The notes beneath the pieces were generated by a model. That model was not told where the DNA came from. It saw only the letters and a list, made by a program, of their open reading frames with translations, and ran no database searches. 64,000 nucleotides of DNA, from positions 98,606 to 162,605 of the forward strand of contig CAMVDP010000001.1 of NCBI GenBank assembly GCA_947166275.1, written 5' to 3'. This DNA comes from an uncultured Clostridia bacterium (GTDB taxonomy: Bacteria; Bacillota; Clostridia; Oscillospirales; Ruminococcaceae). Made by a program: the position numbers and the translations under genes. Every line of letters starts with the position of its first letter. The first letter of the stretch is position 1. Below are positions 35,021 to 42,826 of this stretch, one piece after another.

Positions 35021-36751
35021 CTATTCAAGCAGAGACTTGTCGATAAAGCAGCTGTCCGCCATCCCGCGTATGCCGTCAAGCGTTCTCTCCATAAGCTGAA
35101 CACTGTTTTTCAGCGATGTTATGTACTCGTTGGACATCATCGACAGGAAGCGCGCACCATCCGGTTCGATCATCCTGTCGGTAAGCTCCCTCATTTCAGC
35201 TATTATCTGCTTACGCCTGTTTTCGTCTGTATCGCGCCGGCGTATCTGTTCATACAGATCATGCGAGTCTTTTTTGGTTTTATAGCTGTTTTCCGTGTGG
35301 AACTGCAGCTCGAAGGTGAAGCTCCCGATCGGTGTGCAGCGCCTTGAGCCACGGTACTGCACTCCCACGAACTGCCGCGAAGCATTGTCGAAATACACAT
35401 CCGGCATACGTATCACAGTATTTATCCCTCTGTACTGCCCCGAAACGTAAGGCGTCCAGTAATTACGGAACTTCTCAAGCTGCGCTCCGGGGAACCGCTC
35501 CACTATCCTTCGGATGATCTGCCCGATACCTTCGCAGTATCTGTCAGCATCGAGACACACCGTGTATCGCAGGATGTCCGTCATGTCACGGAAAAGCTCC
35601 TCCGGTGTAAGGGTAAGATCCTCCTGCTGCTCATACAGCTTCTCGTACAGCGAGCCCGGCGATTTCAGACGGTTCTTTCTGCCCTTCAGCACAAATCCGA
35701 GCTCTTCACCAAGCTCCTGCAATAACGGTGTCATCGCAAGCTCGGCAAGCATTATCGCGGAATACCGTGTCACTATGTCGCCGCTCATGTCGCACAGTAT
35801 GTTGAGCTGCGCCAGCCTGTCCACGTTGTCACGCCTGCAGGAAAGCATATCCTCGAACGCCTTCGTTCTCACGAACGAGATGTTACGGAGCTGCATCATA
35901 AGCTCGCGCTCCTCGCGGCGGTACTCCGTGTCATCGGAGAGACGCTCCGCCATGCTTTCGAGAGCCGCGCTCACCTTGCTGCAGACGCTCCCCGGCGCAG
36001 TACCGCAGATAAGCGCCTGATGATAGGCTTCTATGCTCTCTGCGAACTGCGTAAGGTCACTCTCGTTGCGAAGCGCCCGCCTGCGCATGACGAAGAACGT
36101 ATCCGCGTAAAGACGCAACTTCGCTATATCAAAGTCGATCGTGTCATCACCGTAAGCCGAGAACCGCGCACTGTTACCGCGCAGCTCCCCGGGCGGCGCG
36201 AACAGCGGCAAAGCGCTGCCGTCAATGGCTGTGACCCCGCTGCCTGACACCTTCGCGTTTACCGTACCGTAACGGTTGATTATCGACATAGTCTGTTCGT
36301 TGGACAGATAGGCAACGGTGCCGTTGTAGTCGCACACGAAATACCCATACTCGCGTATATGATCGTTAAGTATCTCTATGACACGATTGGCCATGTGGTA
36401 TTTTACATATCCCTTCTTCTCGCGGCAGCTGCAGCCGAGAACGGTCACAGTCCCGAAGAAGCCCTCACGGTACGGCAGGACGCGCATGGGATTGTACGGA
36501 TGATACATAGCTGCGTACGCACGCACATTAAGGTGCAGTATGCCGTCCTCGCCTTTATATACGTCGGGAAGCGATGCAAGCGGCGGCAGCACCGCTCCGA
36601 GCTTCTTCAGCTCCTCCGCGGACATGGGCGGGAGCAGTTCGGACGACTCCCACACAAGCTCGCCAGACTCGTTTTCACTGCACGACACGCGAAGCGCGTA
36701 ATACTCGGACCTGCTCTTATCTGCGGAAAAACAGGTTATGATCTCACTCAT
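35021..36751 (-). CDS. Protein with C-terminal RelA/SpoT synthetase-like domain; N-terminal part unknown
   Basis: 576 residues from the ATG at 36751, chosen because GAGG lies nine bases before it (the frame is open to 36796). Residues about 355-490 carry the motif series of (p)ppGpp synthetases: RLKSPGSLYEKL (Arg361, Lys363, Ser364), then DILRY (Asp392, Arg395), YRGIN (Tyr440; compare YxSIH) and FELQFHT (Glu481; compare VEIQIRT), followed by a helix DSHDLYEQIRR. The Asp and Glu match the metal/catalytic residues of Rel proteins. Residues 1-350, including a helical stretch at 225-330, fit no family I know. The start overlaps the upstream HD-WYL gene by eight bases. Probable role: alarmone synthesis, or a related pyrophosphate or nucleotide transfer. 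Confidence 0.75.
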   Translation of the reverse strand: MSEIITCFSADKSRSEYYALRVSCSENESGELVWESSELLPPMSAEELKKLGAVLPPLASLPDVYKGEDGILHLNVRAYAAMYHPYNPMRVLPYREGFFGTVTVLGCSCREKKGYVKYHMANRVIEILNDHIREYGYFVCDYNGTVAYLSNEQTMSIINRYGTVNAKVSGSGVTAIDGSALPLFAPPGELRGNSARFSAYGDDTIDFDIAKLRLYADTFFVMRRRALRNESDLTQFAESIEAYHQALICGTAPGSVCSKVSAALESMAERLSDDTEYRREERELMMQLRNISFVRTKAFEDMLSCRRDNVDRLAQLNILCDMSGDIVTRYSAIMLAELAMTPLLQELGEELGFVLKGRKNRLKSPGSLYEKLYEQQEDLTLTPEELFRDMTDILRYTVCLDADRYCEGIGQIIRRIVERFPGAQLEKFRNYWTPYVSGQYRGINTVIRMPDVYFDNASRQFVGVQYRGSRRCTPIGSFTFELQFHTENSYKTKKDSHDLYEQIRRRDTDENRRKQIIAEMRELTDRMIEPDGARFLSMMSNEYITSLKNSVQLMERTLDGIRGMADSCFIDKSLLE

Positions 36752-38417
36752 CTTCATGATCCTCACAGTATTTTTCCGCAAGCAGGCGTATATCATTGCT
36801 GATTATCGCACGTATTGCCTTGTCATCATCGTCATTGTCCTCGTCTTTTCTCGCAGAGAGGACCTCCACTTTGTCCACAAACTCCAAGGCGATATGCTTG
36901 AGCGCAGACTCCGCGACACTGTGTACGCGGATCGTTATGAATTCGTCGTCATCTTCCCTGACGACATCAAAGCCGTATCCGAAGCTGTCCGTTATCGTGT
37001 TCAGGAACGAACGCACCACCTTTATGACAGCAGAGCTGTACACGGTATCAACGAACATCACGCTGTTGTGGTGCATGAACTCGTTGACATCGAAGCCGCG
37101 GCTGTCAAGATGACTTGCCGCGTCGAGCCGTGCAGGGTCCTCCTTCGGTTCAAGGTATATTCTTCCCTCTTTATGAGCGGCGGCACGATCTCTGTCGATC
37201 ACGCGCTTTAGCCGCAGCAGCTCTCGCCGCTCCTCGGGCAGAAGCTTCTCATAATCATCGGCAGGCTCATCGGTGCACTCAACGTCCTTTATCCTGTCAA
37301 CGCGGTACGAACGGTAAAAGATACTGCCGTTATACCCTCTGCTATATGTTATCAGATAGAAGAAATCATTCTTGCAGATAAGCTTGAGCGGATTCTCGCA
37401 GTATATCTGCTCACCGGTGCCGTCACGGGAAAGCTTCGGTATCAGCAGCCCGTGCTCGTCGTATGAGCAGTTTCTGAACCGCACCTTCCTGTATATAACG
37501 CTGCCGTCCGCTTCGGGTGCAGGATACAGTGCATTGATAAGCTCTGTTATGTTAGCATGGAAAGTCCCGCTGTACAGCTGCGTACCCGTACGCAGCTCAT
37601 CGTAGGACTCACGCAGATGCTCAGGAAGCAGGTCATTGAGCCTTCGCGACATCTCCGCAGCCTGGAGCGGCTCACAGTACGGCATCCCCATGAGTGCGGT
37701 GCGAAGTATCACCGTATCGGTGTCGCTGAAGAGCAGGTCAGCATAGTAACCGCCATCCTTTTTATGTATCGCGGCGCCGAGCGGCAGCTGCCTGTCAGTG
37801 TAAAACTCCAGCGCCAGAGACACCGTGTCCGGATCGGTATACCCGCAGTATCCGCACAGCTTTTCCGCAGTGACCGGAGCATCATAGGACGCGTAACGGA
37901 TCAGCGCATCTATGATGACGCAGATGTCCGTGCTGCCCATCAGCGAGCGTTTCAAGGCTTCCACCACCGGCGGTATCTCCGGCATGAAGTCCATATACCA
38001 CTCCTCGGTCTCCTTTATATACTTCAGCCGGAAGCGCTCGTCCGCAAGAAGCGAGCTCCGCAGGTTATGGAGCCTGTCCGCAGCCTTGATGAGCTTCGCG
38101 TCCGGGTCGGACAGTATGCCTCCTACGTACTCGCTCATTATGTAACCCGGCTTTTTGGTGAGAAGCTTTACGAGTTCAAGCACCCTCGCGCCGCCGATCG
38201 CCTCTATCTCGCTGTCAGAAGCGTCGGTGTCCTCAAGCAGATCATGGAACAGCGCCGCGATGCGGCAGTCAATATTACCGCCCTTTTTTCGCACTGTCTT
38301 CTCAACGGCGATCGGATGAATTATCGCAGCACCGCCGCCTTTGCGCACCTGCCCGCTGTGCTTTTTCTTCGCAAATGCAAGTGCGGCTTCAAATCTCTCG
38401 TTTTCGTTCTCTATCAT
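36744..38417 (-). CDS. RelA/SpoT-type HD hydrolase fused to a WYL sensor domain
   Basis: 557 residues from ATG 38417, which has GGAGAGG upstream (GTG 38429 is an alternative). Residues 10-145 match the (p)ppGpp hydrolase fold: HSGQVRKGG, His34 (IIHP), His58-Asp59 in FHDLLEDTD with the Glu62-Asp63 pair, and Asp114/Asn118 in KAADRLHNL, the same spacing as in Rel proteins. Residues about 150-285 are helical and winged-helix-like; 290-380 form a WYL domain (PLKLICKNDFFYLI, SYRVDRI), followed by a C-terminal extension. WYL domains sense nucleotides or DNA ends in many regulators. It follows the GGDEF gene by 15 bp and overlaps the RelA-like gene. Confidence 0.85.
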   Translation of the reverse strand: MIENENERFEAALAFAKKKHSGQVRKGGGAAIIHPIAVEKTVRKKGGNIDCRIAALFHDLLEDTDASDSEIEAIGGARVLELVKLLTKKPGYIMSEYVGGILSDPDAKLIKAADRLHNLRSSLLADERFRLKYIKETEEWYMDFMPEIPPVVEALKRSLMGSTDICVIIDALIRYASYDAPVTAEKLCGYCGYTDPDTVSLALEFYTDRQLPLGAAIHKKDGGYYADLLFSDTDTVILRTALMGMPYCEPLQAAEMSRRLNDLLPEHLRESYDELRTGTQLYSGTFHANITELINALYPAPEADGSVIYRKVRFRNCSYDEHGLLIPKLSRDGTGEQIYCENPLKLICKNDFFYLITYSRGYNGSIFYRSYRVDRIKDVECTDEPADDYEKLLPEERRELLRLKRVIDRDRAAAHKEGRIYLEPKEDPARLDAASHLDSRGFDVNEFMHHNSVMFVDTVYSSAVIKVVRSFLNTITDSFGYGFDVVREDDDEFITIRVHSVAESALKHIALEFVDKVEVLSARKDEDNDDDDKAIRAIISNDIRLLAEKYCEDHEDE

Positions 38418-38432
38418 AGCCCTCTCCACGTA

Positions 38433-40304
38433 TCAGTCTGCGTTATCGATGCCGTAGAACGCCACATGATTGCCCTCATGCTTCTTGCTGATATAGGTGC
38501 AGCTGTCCGCATGCTTGTACAGCTCCTCAAACGGGTATCTGTCATCCTTGAGATAAAACGCCGCGCCCGCGCTCACCGCGATCCTGCGCCCGTTCAGTTC
38601 GGGGATGTTTATTTTATCGATGCAGTCAAATAAGCGTGCGGTCATCTTTCTTCCCATTTCGGCGTCGGTAACGCCTGGCATATATGCCGCGAACTCATCA
38701 CCGCCAAGTCTCATGACAACATCGACGCTGCGGAACGTGCGCTTCATGCTGTATGCTATGGACATCAGCACCTTGTCGCCAACCGCGTGCCCGTAGTTAT
38801 CGTTTATGCTCTTGAACTTATCCACATCGAGCAGCATAAACATACCACTCTCGCCATTGTTCATCAGCTCGCGTATCTTGTTCTCGCCGCTTCCGCGGTT
38901 GCTCACTCCCGTCATACGGTCTGTCTCCGACAGGTACAGAAGCTTGTCGCGGCTGCGCTTTTCCTTATCTATCAGCTCAGTAGTGAAAATGACATGTGAG
39001 AGCTTACCCGCCGCAGTGCGCGCAGATACTATAAACCTTGCGCGAAACCACATGTTGCGGTGATTGAGGAACTCAAGAGTTATTGTGTTGGTCTCGGCGA
39101 GACGCGTTTCTATCGTGTCAAGGTCAATGAACTCACGGACCGCGCTTTTCGACATCTCGTTCGTGAGCCTGTCCGTTATCTCGTAAAACCTCTCGCACAT
39201 ATTGTCGGAGCTCTTGCTCGCAAACTCCGAAACTATCATGTCTTTGGAGGATATCTCGCTGAACGTGTCATTGATGATGTCGAGATCATGGACGGTATTG
39301 TAGATATCGGCTATGGTGGAGAGCTGGAGGTTGAGCTTTTCCTCCGCTACGCTCTTCCTTATTATGTTCATAAATACCGAGCCCGCTATCGCAACCGTCA
39401 CCGCCACTACGATGATCGTCACGGCAAACAGTATCTTGAGCGGAGCTAACGCGTTTCCTGCGCCCGTGACTGACACGCTTTGCCAGTTGTTGTCGACAGG
39501 CACATTGTACACTATGTACTGCTGACCTGCGTATGCTATCTCGAAGTGGTTCTCACTTCCGGAGAACAGGTGCTCCGCTATGGCAGATCCTATCGTACCC
39601 TTTTCCGTGAGATAGTTCCTGCCGATCTCATCCTTTTGCGAGTGCGCCACAACAATGCCGCTGTCAGCGATGATCATTGAGAATGTATCCGGGGTGAGCG
39701 ATGCTATTTCCTCGGTCATCTTCTGCACCGTGTCAAGACTTATGTCCAGCGCCACCACGCTCTTGCCGTCAGACAGCAGCCTTGCGAGCGTCATCATTAC
39801 GGTGTGCGTCTGAGCATCGAGATACGGCTCCACAAGCGCGAGTTCGCCTTTCATCTCCACCGCAGCCTTATACCACGGCCGCTCTGTCGGCACATAGTCC
39901 GCATCGGGCGTCCAGCCTGCACCGTCAAGATACTCCCCCTTTATGTAGCCGTAAATACCCGTGAAGTTCTGATCCACAGTATTTATCAGACAGTCGGTCT
40001 GTACCGTCATGTACGCGAGTATCTCCGATGCCGGTCTGTCCGTCTGAAGCATATTGTCTATTGTGTACGCAGTGTTGTTTACCGACACCTTGCCGTTCAT
40101 CAGATAATTATCGACCCGGTTTGCCGATCGCACGCAGCTAAGCTCGCCGCTGTTTATTATCCCGTCCTTTACATACGCGGACATTATGAAGAAATATATC
40201 ACCGTGATAGCGACAAAGAACAGCGGAGCTGCCGCCGCAGCCAATATGTGTCTGGCGCTGGATTGTCTCATCTCATCGGCAATATCGAATAATCCCTTTT
40301 TCAT
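38433..40304 (-). CDS. Diguanylate cyclase with extracellular Cache sensor
   Basis: Makes c-di-GMP from two GTP. 623 residues: N-terminal membrane helix (ILAAAAAPLFFVAITVIYFFIM), extracellular double-Cache domain (about 45-285; RPWYKAAVEMKG, IIADSGIVVAHS), second membrane helix (ILFAVTIIVVAVTVAIAGSVF), a PAS-like linker (350-450), and a GGDEF domain with LLDVDKFKSINDNYGHAVGD and intact RLGGDEF. An RxxD (RSVD) stands exactly five residues before GGDEF, the inhibitory I-site, so product inhibition is expected. AAAGGAGAG precedes the ATG. First gene of a three-gene operon with the HD-WYL and RelA-like genes. Confidence 0.93.
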   Translation of the reverse strand: MKKGLFDIADEMRQSSARHILAAAAAPLFFVAITVIYFFIMSAYVKDGIINSGELSCVRSANRVDNYLMNGKVSVNNTAYTIDNMLQTDRPASEILAYMTVQTDCLINTVDQNFTGIYGYIKGEYLDGAGWTPDADYVPTERPWYKAAVEMKGELALVEPYLDAQTHTVMMTLARLLSDGKSVVALDISLDTVQKMTEEIASLTPDTFSMIIADSGIVVAHSQKDEIGRNYLTEKGTIGSAIAEHLFSGSENHFEIAYAGQQYIVYNVPVDNNWQSVSVTGAGNALAPLKILFAVTIIVVAVTVAIAGSVFMNIIRKSVAEEKLNLQLSTIADIYNTVHDLDIINDTFSEISSKDMIVSEFASKSSDNMCERFYEITDRLTNEMSKSAVREFIDLDTIETRLAETNTITLEFLNHRNMWFRARFIVSARTAAGKLSHVIFTTELIDKEKRSRDKLLYLSETDRMTGVSNRGSGENKIRELMNNGESGMFMLLDVDKFKSINDNYGHAVGDKVLMSIAYSMKRTFRSVDVVMRLGGDEFAAYMPGVTDAEMGRKMTARLFDCIDKINIPELNGRRIAVSAGAAFYLKDDRYPFEELYKHADSCTYISKKHEGNHVAFYGIDNAD

Positions 40305-40357
40305 GAGCTCTCCTTTATCTCAAAAGCCGGAATTGGCCATAATATTCCACGTTAATT

Positions 40358-40386
40358 ATTATACCATATATAACGAATGATGTCAA
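40358..40386 (-). promoter_or_regulatory. Promoter of the GGDEF/HD-WYL/RelA-like operon
   Basis: Consensus TTGACA (40381-40386), 17 bases, TATAAT (40358-40363) on the minus strand, 53 bases before the cyclase ATG. Confidence 0.85.
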
Positions 40387-40433
40387 GCAAAACGCTTTTC
40401 AAGGTCATCTGTGCAAACACGCCGGCACATCAT

Positions 40434-40474
40434 AAAAAGCGGGGAGCTTTCCAGGCGGAAAGCTCCCCGTTTTT
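40434..40474. terminator. Terminator after the pyridoxal kinase gene
   Basis: A 12-13-bp stem GGGGAGCTTTCC/GGAAAGCTCCCC with loop AGGC, flanked by A5 and T5, so it can work on both strands. It starts within ten bases of the kinase stop codon. Confidence 0.85.
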
Positions 40475-40480
40475 CGCATA

Positions 40481-41320
40481 TTACGGCACTTCATTCATTT
40501 CTATCAGACTGCCGAGCACTCGCTCGAACTCAACCCCGTTCCTGTTCGGTTTTCCGTTGTCAGCGGTAGCTTTCACAGCCTCCCACACGAACCTCGTGGC
40601 ATCGCCTACCGCGTTGATCAGCGCGTCACCCATGGTAAGCCTTCCCGTCATGACCGAAGCGAAGATATCGCCCGTGCCGGGATACGATGCAGGAACAGGC
40701 GTCCAGTGTATCACCGAAAGCTCATTGCTGCCGCGCACCATGAATGCGTTCGCGTGAGTGCCGTCATCGAGCCTCACGCCGGTTATCACCGCAGCCTTCG
40801 ACATCCCGCACAGCCGCTCCAGCATATCCCGGAGCTTTTCGCGGCTCACCGTATCAGTGTATGGCTCGCCCAGCAGTATCGCAGCCTCCGTCATGTTCGG
40901 CGTTATCACGTCCGCATGCCGCACGAGCTCCTTCATGCGCTCAACAAGCCGCGGAGTGTAGGTCTTGTAGCACTCTCCGCCGTCACCCATGACCGGGTCA
41001 ACGATGCGCCTTGCGTCAGGGAACGCCTCAAAGAACTTGAGACAGCAGTCCACCTGCGCGTCCGAGCCGAGGAACCCGCTGTATATTGTGTCAAAGCCTA
41101 TGCCGAGCCTCTTGTAGTGCTCGCAGCAGGGAGTGATGAAATCCGTCATATCGCGGAAAACAAAATCGTCAAAGCCTCCCGTGTGAGTGGATAGTATGGC
41201 AGTCGGCACGGGTACGCACTGTATCCCCATTGCCGAGATTATTGGTATTATCACCGCGAGCGAGCATCTTCCGAAGCCCGACATATCATGGATCGCCGCG
41301 CAGATAGGCTGTTTTTTCGT
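40481..41320 (-). CDS. Pyridoxal/pyridoxamine kinase, start codon abnormal
   Basis: PfkB/ribokinase-like vitamin B6 salvage kinase. Seen: SGFGRCSLAVIIPIISAMGIQ, PTAILSTHTGGF, YSGFLGS, VDPVMGDGG, TPNMTEAAILLG and the catalytic-loop motif PASYPGTGDIFASV. The first usable ATG (41284) gives 267 residues but misses the conserved AAIHDMSGFGR opening, which is encoded in frame just upstream (PICAAIHD). Between it and the in-frame stop at 41330-41332 there is no ATG, GTG or TTG; an ACG at 41318-41320, five to six bases after GAGGG, is where a start is expected. Either a mutated start, a homopolymer error in the A6 run 41312-41317 (minus one base would join ATG 41332), or non-AUG initiation. Confidence 0.85.
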   Translation of the reverse strand, partial: TKKQPICAAIHDMSGFGRCSLAVIIPIISAMGIQCVPVPTAILSTHTGGFDDFVFRDMTDFITPCCEHYKRLGIGFDTIYSGFLGSDAQVDCCLKFFEAFPDARRIVDPVMGDGGECYKTYTPRLVERMKELVRHADVITPNMTEAAILLGEPYTDTVSREKLRDMLERLCGMSKAAVITGVRLDDGTHANAFMVRGSNELSVIHWTPVPASYPGTGDIFASVMTGRLTMGDALINAVGDATRFVWEAVKATADNGKPNRNGVEFERVLGSLIEMNEVP

Positions 41321-41386
41321 AAGTATCCCTCATTTTCGTTGATTTATCGAGTCATTATATCACATTTCTCGCCATTAGTCAAGATG

Positions 41387-41415
41387 TTGCATTTGCTTCG
41401 GGAATATGATATAAT
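41387..41415 (+). promoter_or_regulatory. Promoter of the gene at 41448
   Basis: TTGCAT (41387-41392), 17-base spacer, TATAAT (41410-41415), 32 bases before the ATG. Confidence 0.7.
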
Positions 41416-41447
41416 AGGGTAACCTGACAAGTAAGGAGCAATGCAAT

Positions 41448-42164
41448 ATGAAAACAGACGATTTTTTTGAACTTTCAGCACTGCATAAAGCCATTCTCGC
41501 GGCAAAATTCTCGACCTTTCCCGACCCCAAGTGCGCTGAAATAACCTCAAGCCCCATTCTCGCGGGGCTGTCGAATGATATCTACGACGAGATGTGCAAG
41601 CTCCAGGAAAAAAAGATGAAAGGCATGGGCAAGGAGTGGCAGGACTGGCGCAGAGTCAAGGACAGCCACGGCTTTCGCGGTCAGTGGAGGATCGCTGTCA
41701 TGGCCGCCCGCAGAGACCGCTTTTTCATGTCCGCCAGCCATGAGGATAAAATCACCGGCGCAAAATGCCTGTTGAGCCCGTTTACCTGCACGGATGAGGA
41801 GCTTGACGAATTTCTGCGTCAGGTCGCAAACAGCAGCAACAACAGGCTTGAGACCCTGTTCAAGGAGCATTCACTCGCCGGTGCCACATTCTGCAGCTGC
41901 TCATACAACGAACATGTCAGCGGTGGTGATGCCCGCCTTGTTCTCGGTCTGAAAAAAGGCGGGAACTGTGACATATTCTTCGGCGGAGTGAGATCGTACC
42001 GCATCTCTAAAGAGAGTGTGAGCGACATCTCCGATACAATTCCCGTGCTGAAGAAGCACACAGTCTCCTCCGGCAGCCTGGAGAAGCTCGACGCGGTATT
42101 CGAGTACGAGAAGTGTAAACAGAGTCTTTTCATCGAAGCAGAGACTGTGGATTACTGGCTGTGA
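41448..42164 (+). CDS. Hypothetical protein (238 aa)
   Basis: Family not recognised. The 238-residue product starts MKTDDFFELSALHKAIL behind GTAAGGAG and a good promoter. It looks soluble, mixed alpha/beta and basic in the first half (LQEKKMKGMGKEWQDWRRVKD), with six or more cysteines including CSCSYNEH near residue 149; no signal peptide or membrane segment. A central FFMSASHEDKITGAKCLL and a Gly-rich VRSYRISKESVSD give no known motif. It lies just upstream of, and separate from, the tRNA unit, and has no operon partner. Confidence 0.8.
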   Translation: MKTDDFFELSALHKAILAAKFSTFPDPKCAEITSSPILAGLSNDIYDEMCKLQEKKMKGMGKEWQDWRRVKDSHGFRGQWRIAVMAARRDRFFMSASHEDKITGAKCLLSPFTCTDEELDEFLRQVANSSNNRLETLFKEHSLAGATFCSCSYNEHVSGGDARLVLGLKKGGNCDIFFGGVRSYRISKESVSDISDTIPVLKKHTVSSGSLEKLDAVFEYEKCKQSLFIEAETVDYWL

Positions 42165-42216
42165 ATATGTTTCGCGCATACCGTCAGAGAAAAAATAAAT
42201 TTTTTTCAAAAAACTA

Positions 42217-42245
42217 TTGACAAAGTGGACTTGTTGTGATATAAT
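42217..42245 (+). promoter_or_regulatory. Promoter of the tRNA-Thr/tRNA-Tyr unit
   Basis: Consensus TTGACA (42217-42222), 17 bases, TATAAT (42240-42245), 21 bases before tRNA-Thr. Confidence 0.85.
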
Positions 42246-42265
42246 AATCAAGCAGTTCACAGAGT

Positions 42266-42341
42266 GCTGGTGTAGCTCAGCCGGTAGAGCAGCTGATTTG
42301 TAATCAGCAGGTCGGGGGTTCGAATCCGTCCACCAGCTCCA
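42266..42341 (+). tRNA. tRNA-Thr (anticodon TGT)
   Basis: 76 nt cloverleaf with acceptor GCTGGTG/CACCAGC, discriminator T and encoded CCA; anticodon loop TTTGTAA gives TGT; T-arm GGGTTCGAATCC. Confidence 0.95.
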
Positions 42342-42349
42342 TTTTTTAT

Positions 42350-42435
42350 GGGAGCGTTCCCGAGTGGCCAAAGGGGGCAGACTGTAAATCTGTTGCATCT
42401 TTGCTTCGGTGGTCCGAATCCACCCGCTCCCACCA
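42350..42435 (+). tRNA. tRNA-Tyr (anticodon GTA)
   Basis: 86 nt, acceptor GGGAGCG/CGCTCCC, discriminator A, encoded CCA, anticodon loop CTGTAAA (GTA) and the long variable arm typical of bacterial tRNA-Tyr. Eight bases downstream of tRNA-Thr. Confidence 0.95.
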
Positions 42436-42437
42436 AC

Positions 42438-42482
42438 AAAAAAGCATCGCACACACGCTTAACGTGTGCGATGCTTTTTTGT
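42438..42482 (+). terminator. Terminator of the tRNA unit
   Basis: AAAGCATCGCACAC and GTGTGCGATGCTTT form a 14-bp or longer stem followed by T6, directly after tRNA-Tyr. Confidence 0.9.
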
Positions 42483-42491
42483 TTGTTTTGT

Positions 42492-42627
42492 GGGAACGAG
42501 GGGGATTCGCAGACGCTGCATGATGCAGCGGAGCGTCTGCCCCCAAGCGCGGCAAGGACGCTGCGCGTAAAGGCAGACGCGATCCACACCGCTCCCACCA
42601 GTCGCGACGGCGACACCGAATCCGTAT
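42492..42627 (+). repeat. Structured repeat, copy A, with a tRNA 3'-end-like insert
   Basis: Begins GGGAACGAGGGGGATTCG, then a nested palindrome whose 9-bp outer stem is GCAGACGCT/AGCGTCTGC around GCTGCATGATGCAGC, then CCCCCAAGCGCGG and, after an extra stretch of about 56 bases, CGACACCGAATCCGTA. The extra stretch includes GATCCACACCGCTCCCACCA (42581-42600), close to the 3' end of the adjacent tRNA-Tyr. Outer GATTCG/GAATCC ends are roughly inverted. Copy B at 42693 lacks the insert. Confidence 0.65.
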
Positions 42628-42655
42628 GGTAGTTATCTACTATACGGATTTTTTC
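42617..42655 (+). terminator. Hairpin with T-run at the end of repeat copy A
   Basis: GAATCCGTATGGTAG-TTAT-CTACTATACGGATT followed by TTTT; nearly perfect 13-14-bp stem. Confidence 0.65.
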
Positions 42656-42692
42656 TGCCCCGGAGTCCAGAGAATACACTTTTTGTTCTCTG

Positions 42693-42771
42693 TAGGAGCG
42701 AGGAGGATTCGCAGACGTTGCATGACGCAGCGGAGCGTCTGCCCCCAAGCGCGGCGACACAGAATCCGTAA
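42693..42771 (+). repeat. Structured repeat, copy B
   Basis: AGGAGCGAGGAGGATTCG, then GCAGACGTTGCATGACGCAG...AGCGTCTGC, CCCCCAAGCGCGG and CGACACAGAATCCGTA. It matches copy A almost base for base; the two changes inside the palindrome (C to T and T to C) keep pairing possible, which points to selection on structure or to recent spread of a palindromic element. Confidence 0.65.
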
Positions 42772-42775
42772 AAGC

Positions 42776-42815
42776 AACAGCGGCTCCCCCGTTTTCCGAC
42801 AGGGGAGCCGCTGTT
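42776..42815 (-). terminator. Terminator of the chemotaxis receptor gene
   Basis: A 14-bp stem AACAGCGGCTCCCC/GGGGAGCCGCTGTT lies 12 bases after the stop codon on the minus strand and is followed by GCTTTTA. Confidence 0.75.
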
Positions 42816-42826
42816 CAGTATACCTT

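Noticed and set aside
42257..42760. 167-codon minus-strand frame across the tRNA genes and repeats
   Set aside because: Translation of antisense tRNA sequence, a familiar spurious protein; no promoter or ribosome site.
42480..42780. CRISPR array
   Set aside because: Only two repeat copies, differing in length, palindromic and not separated by regular unique spacers; no cas genes.
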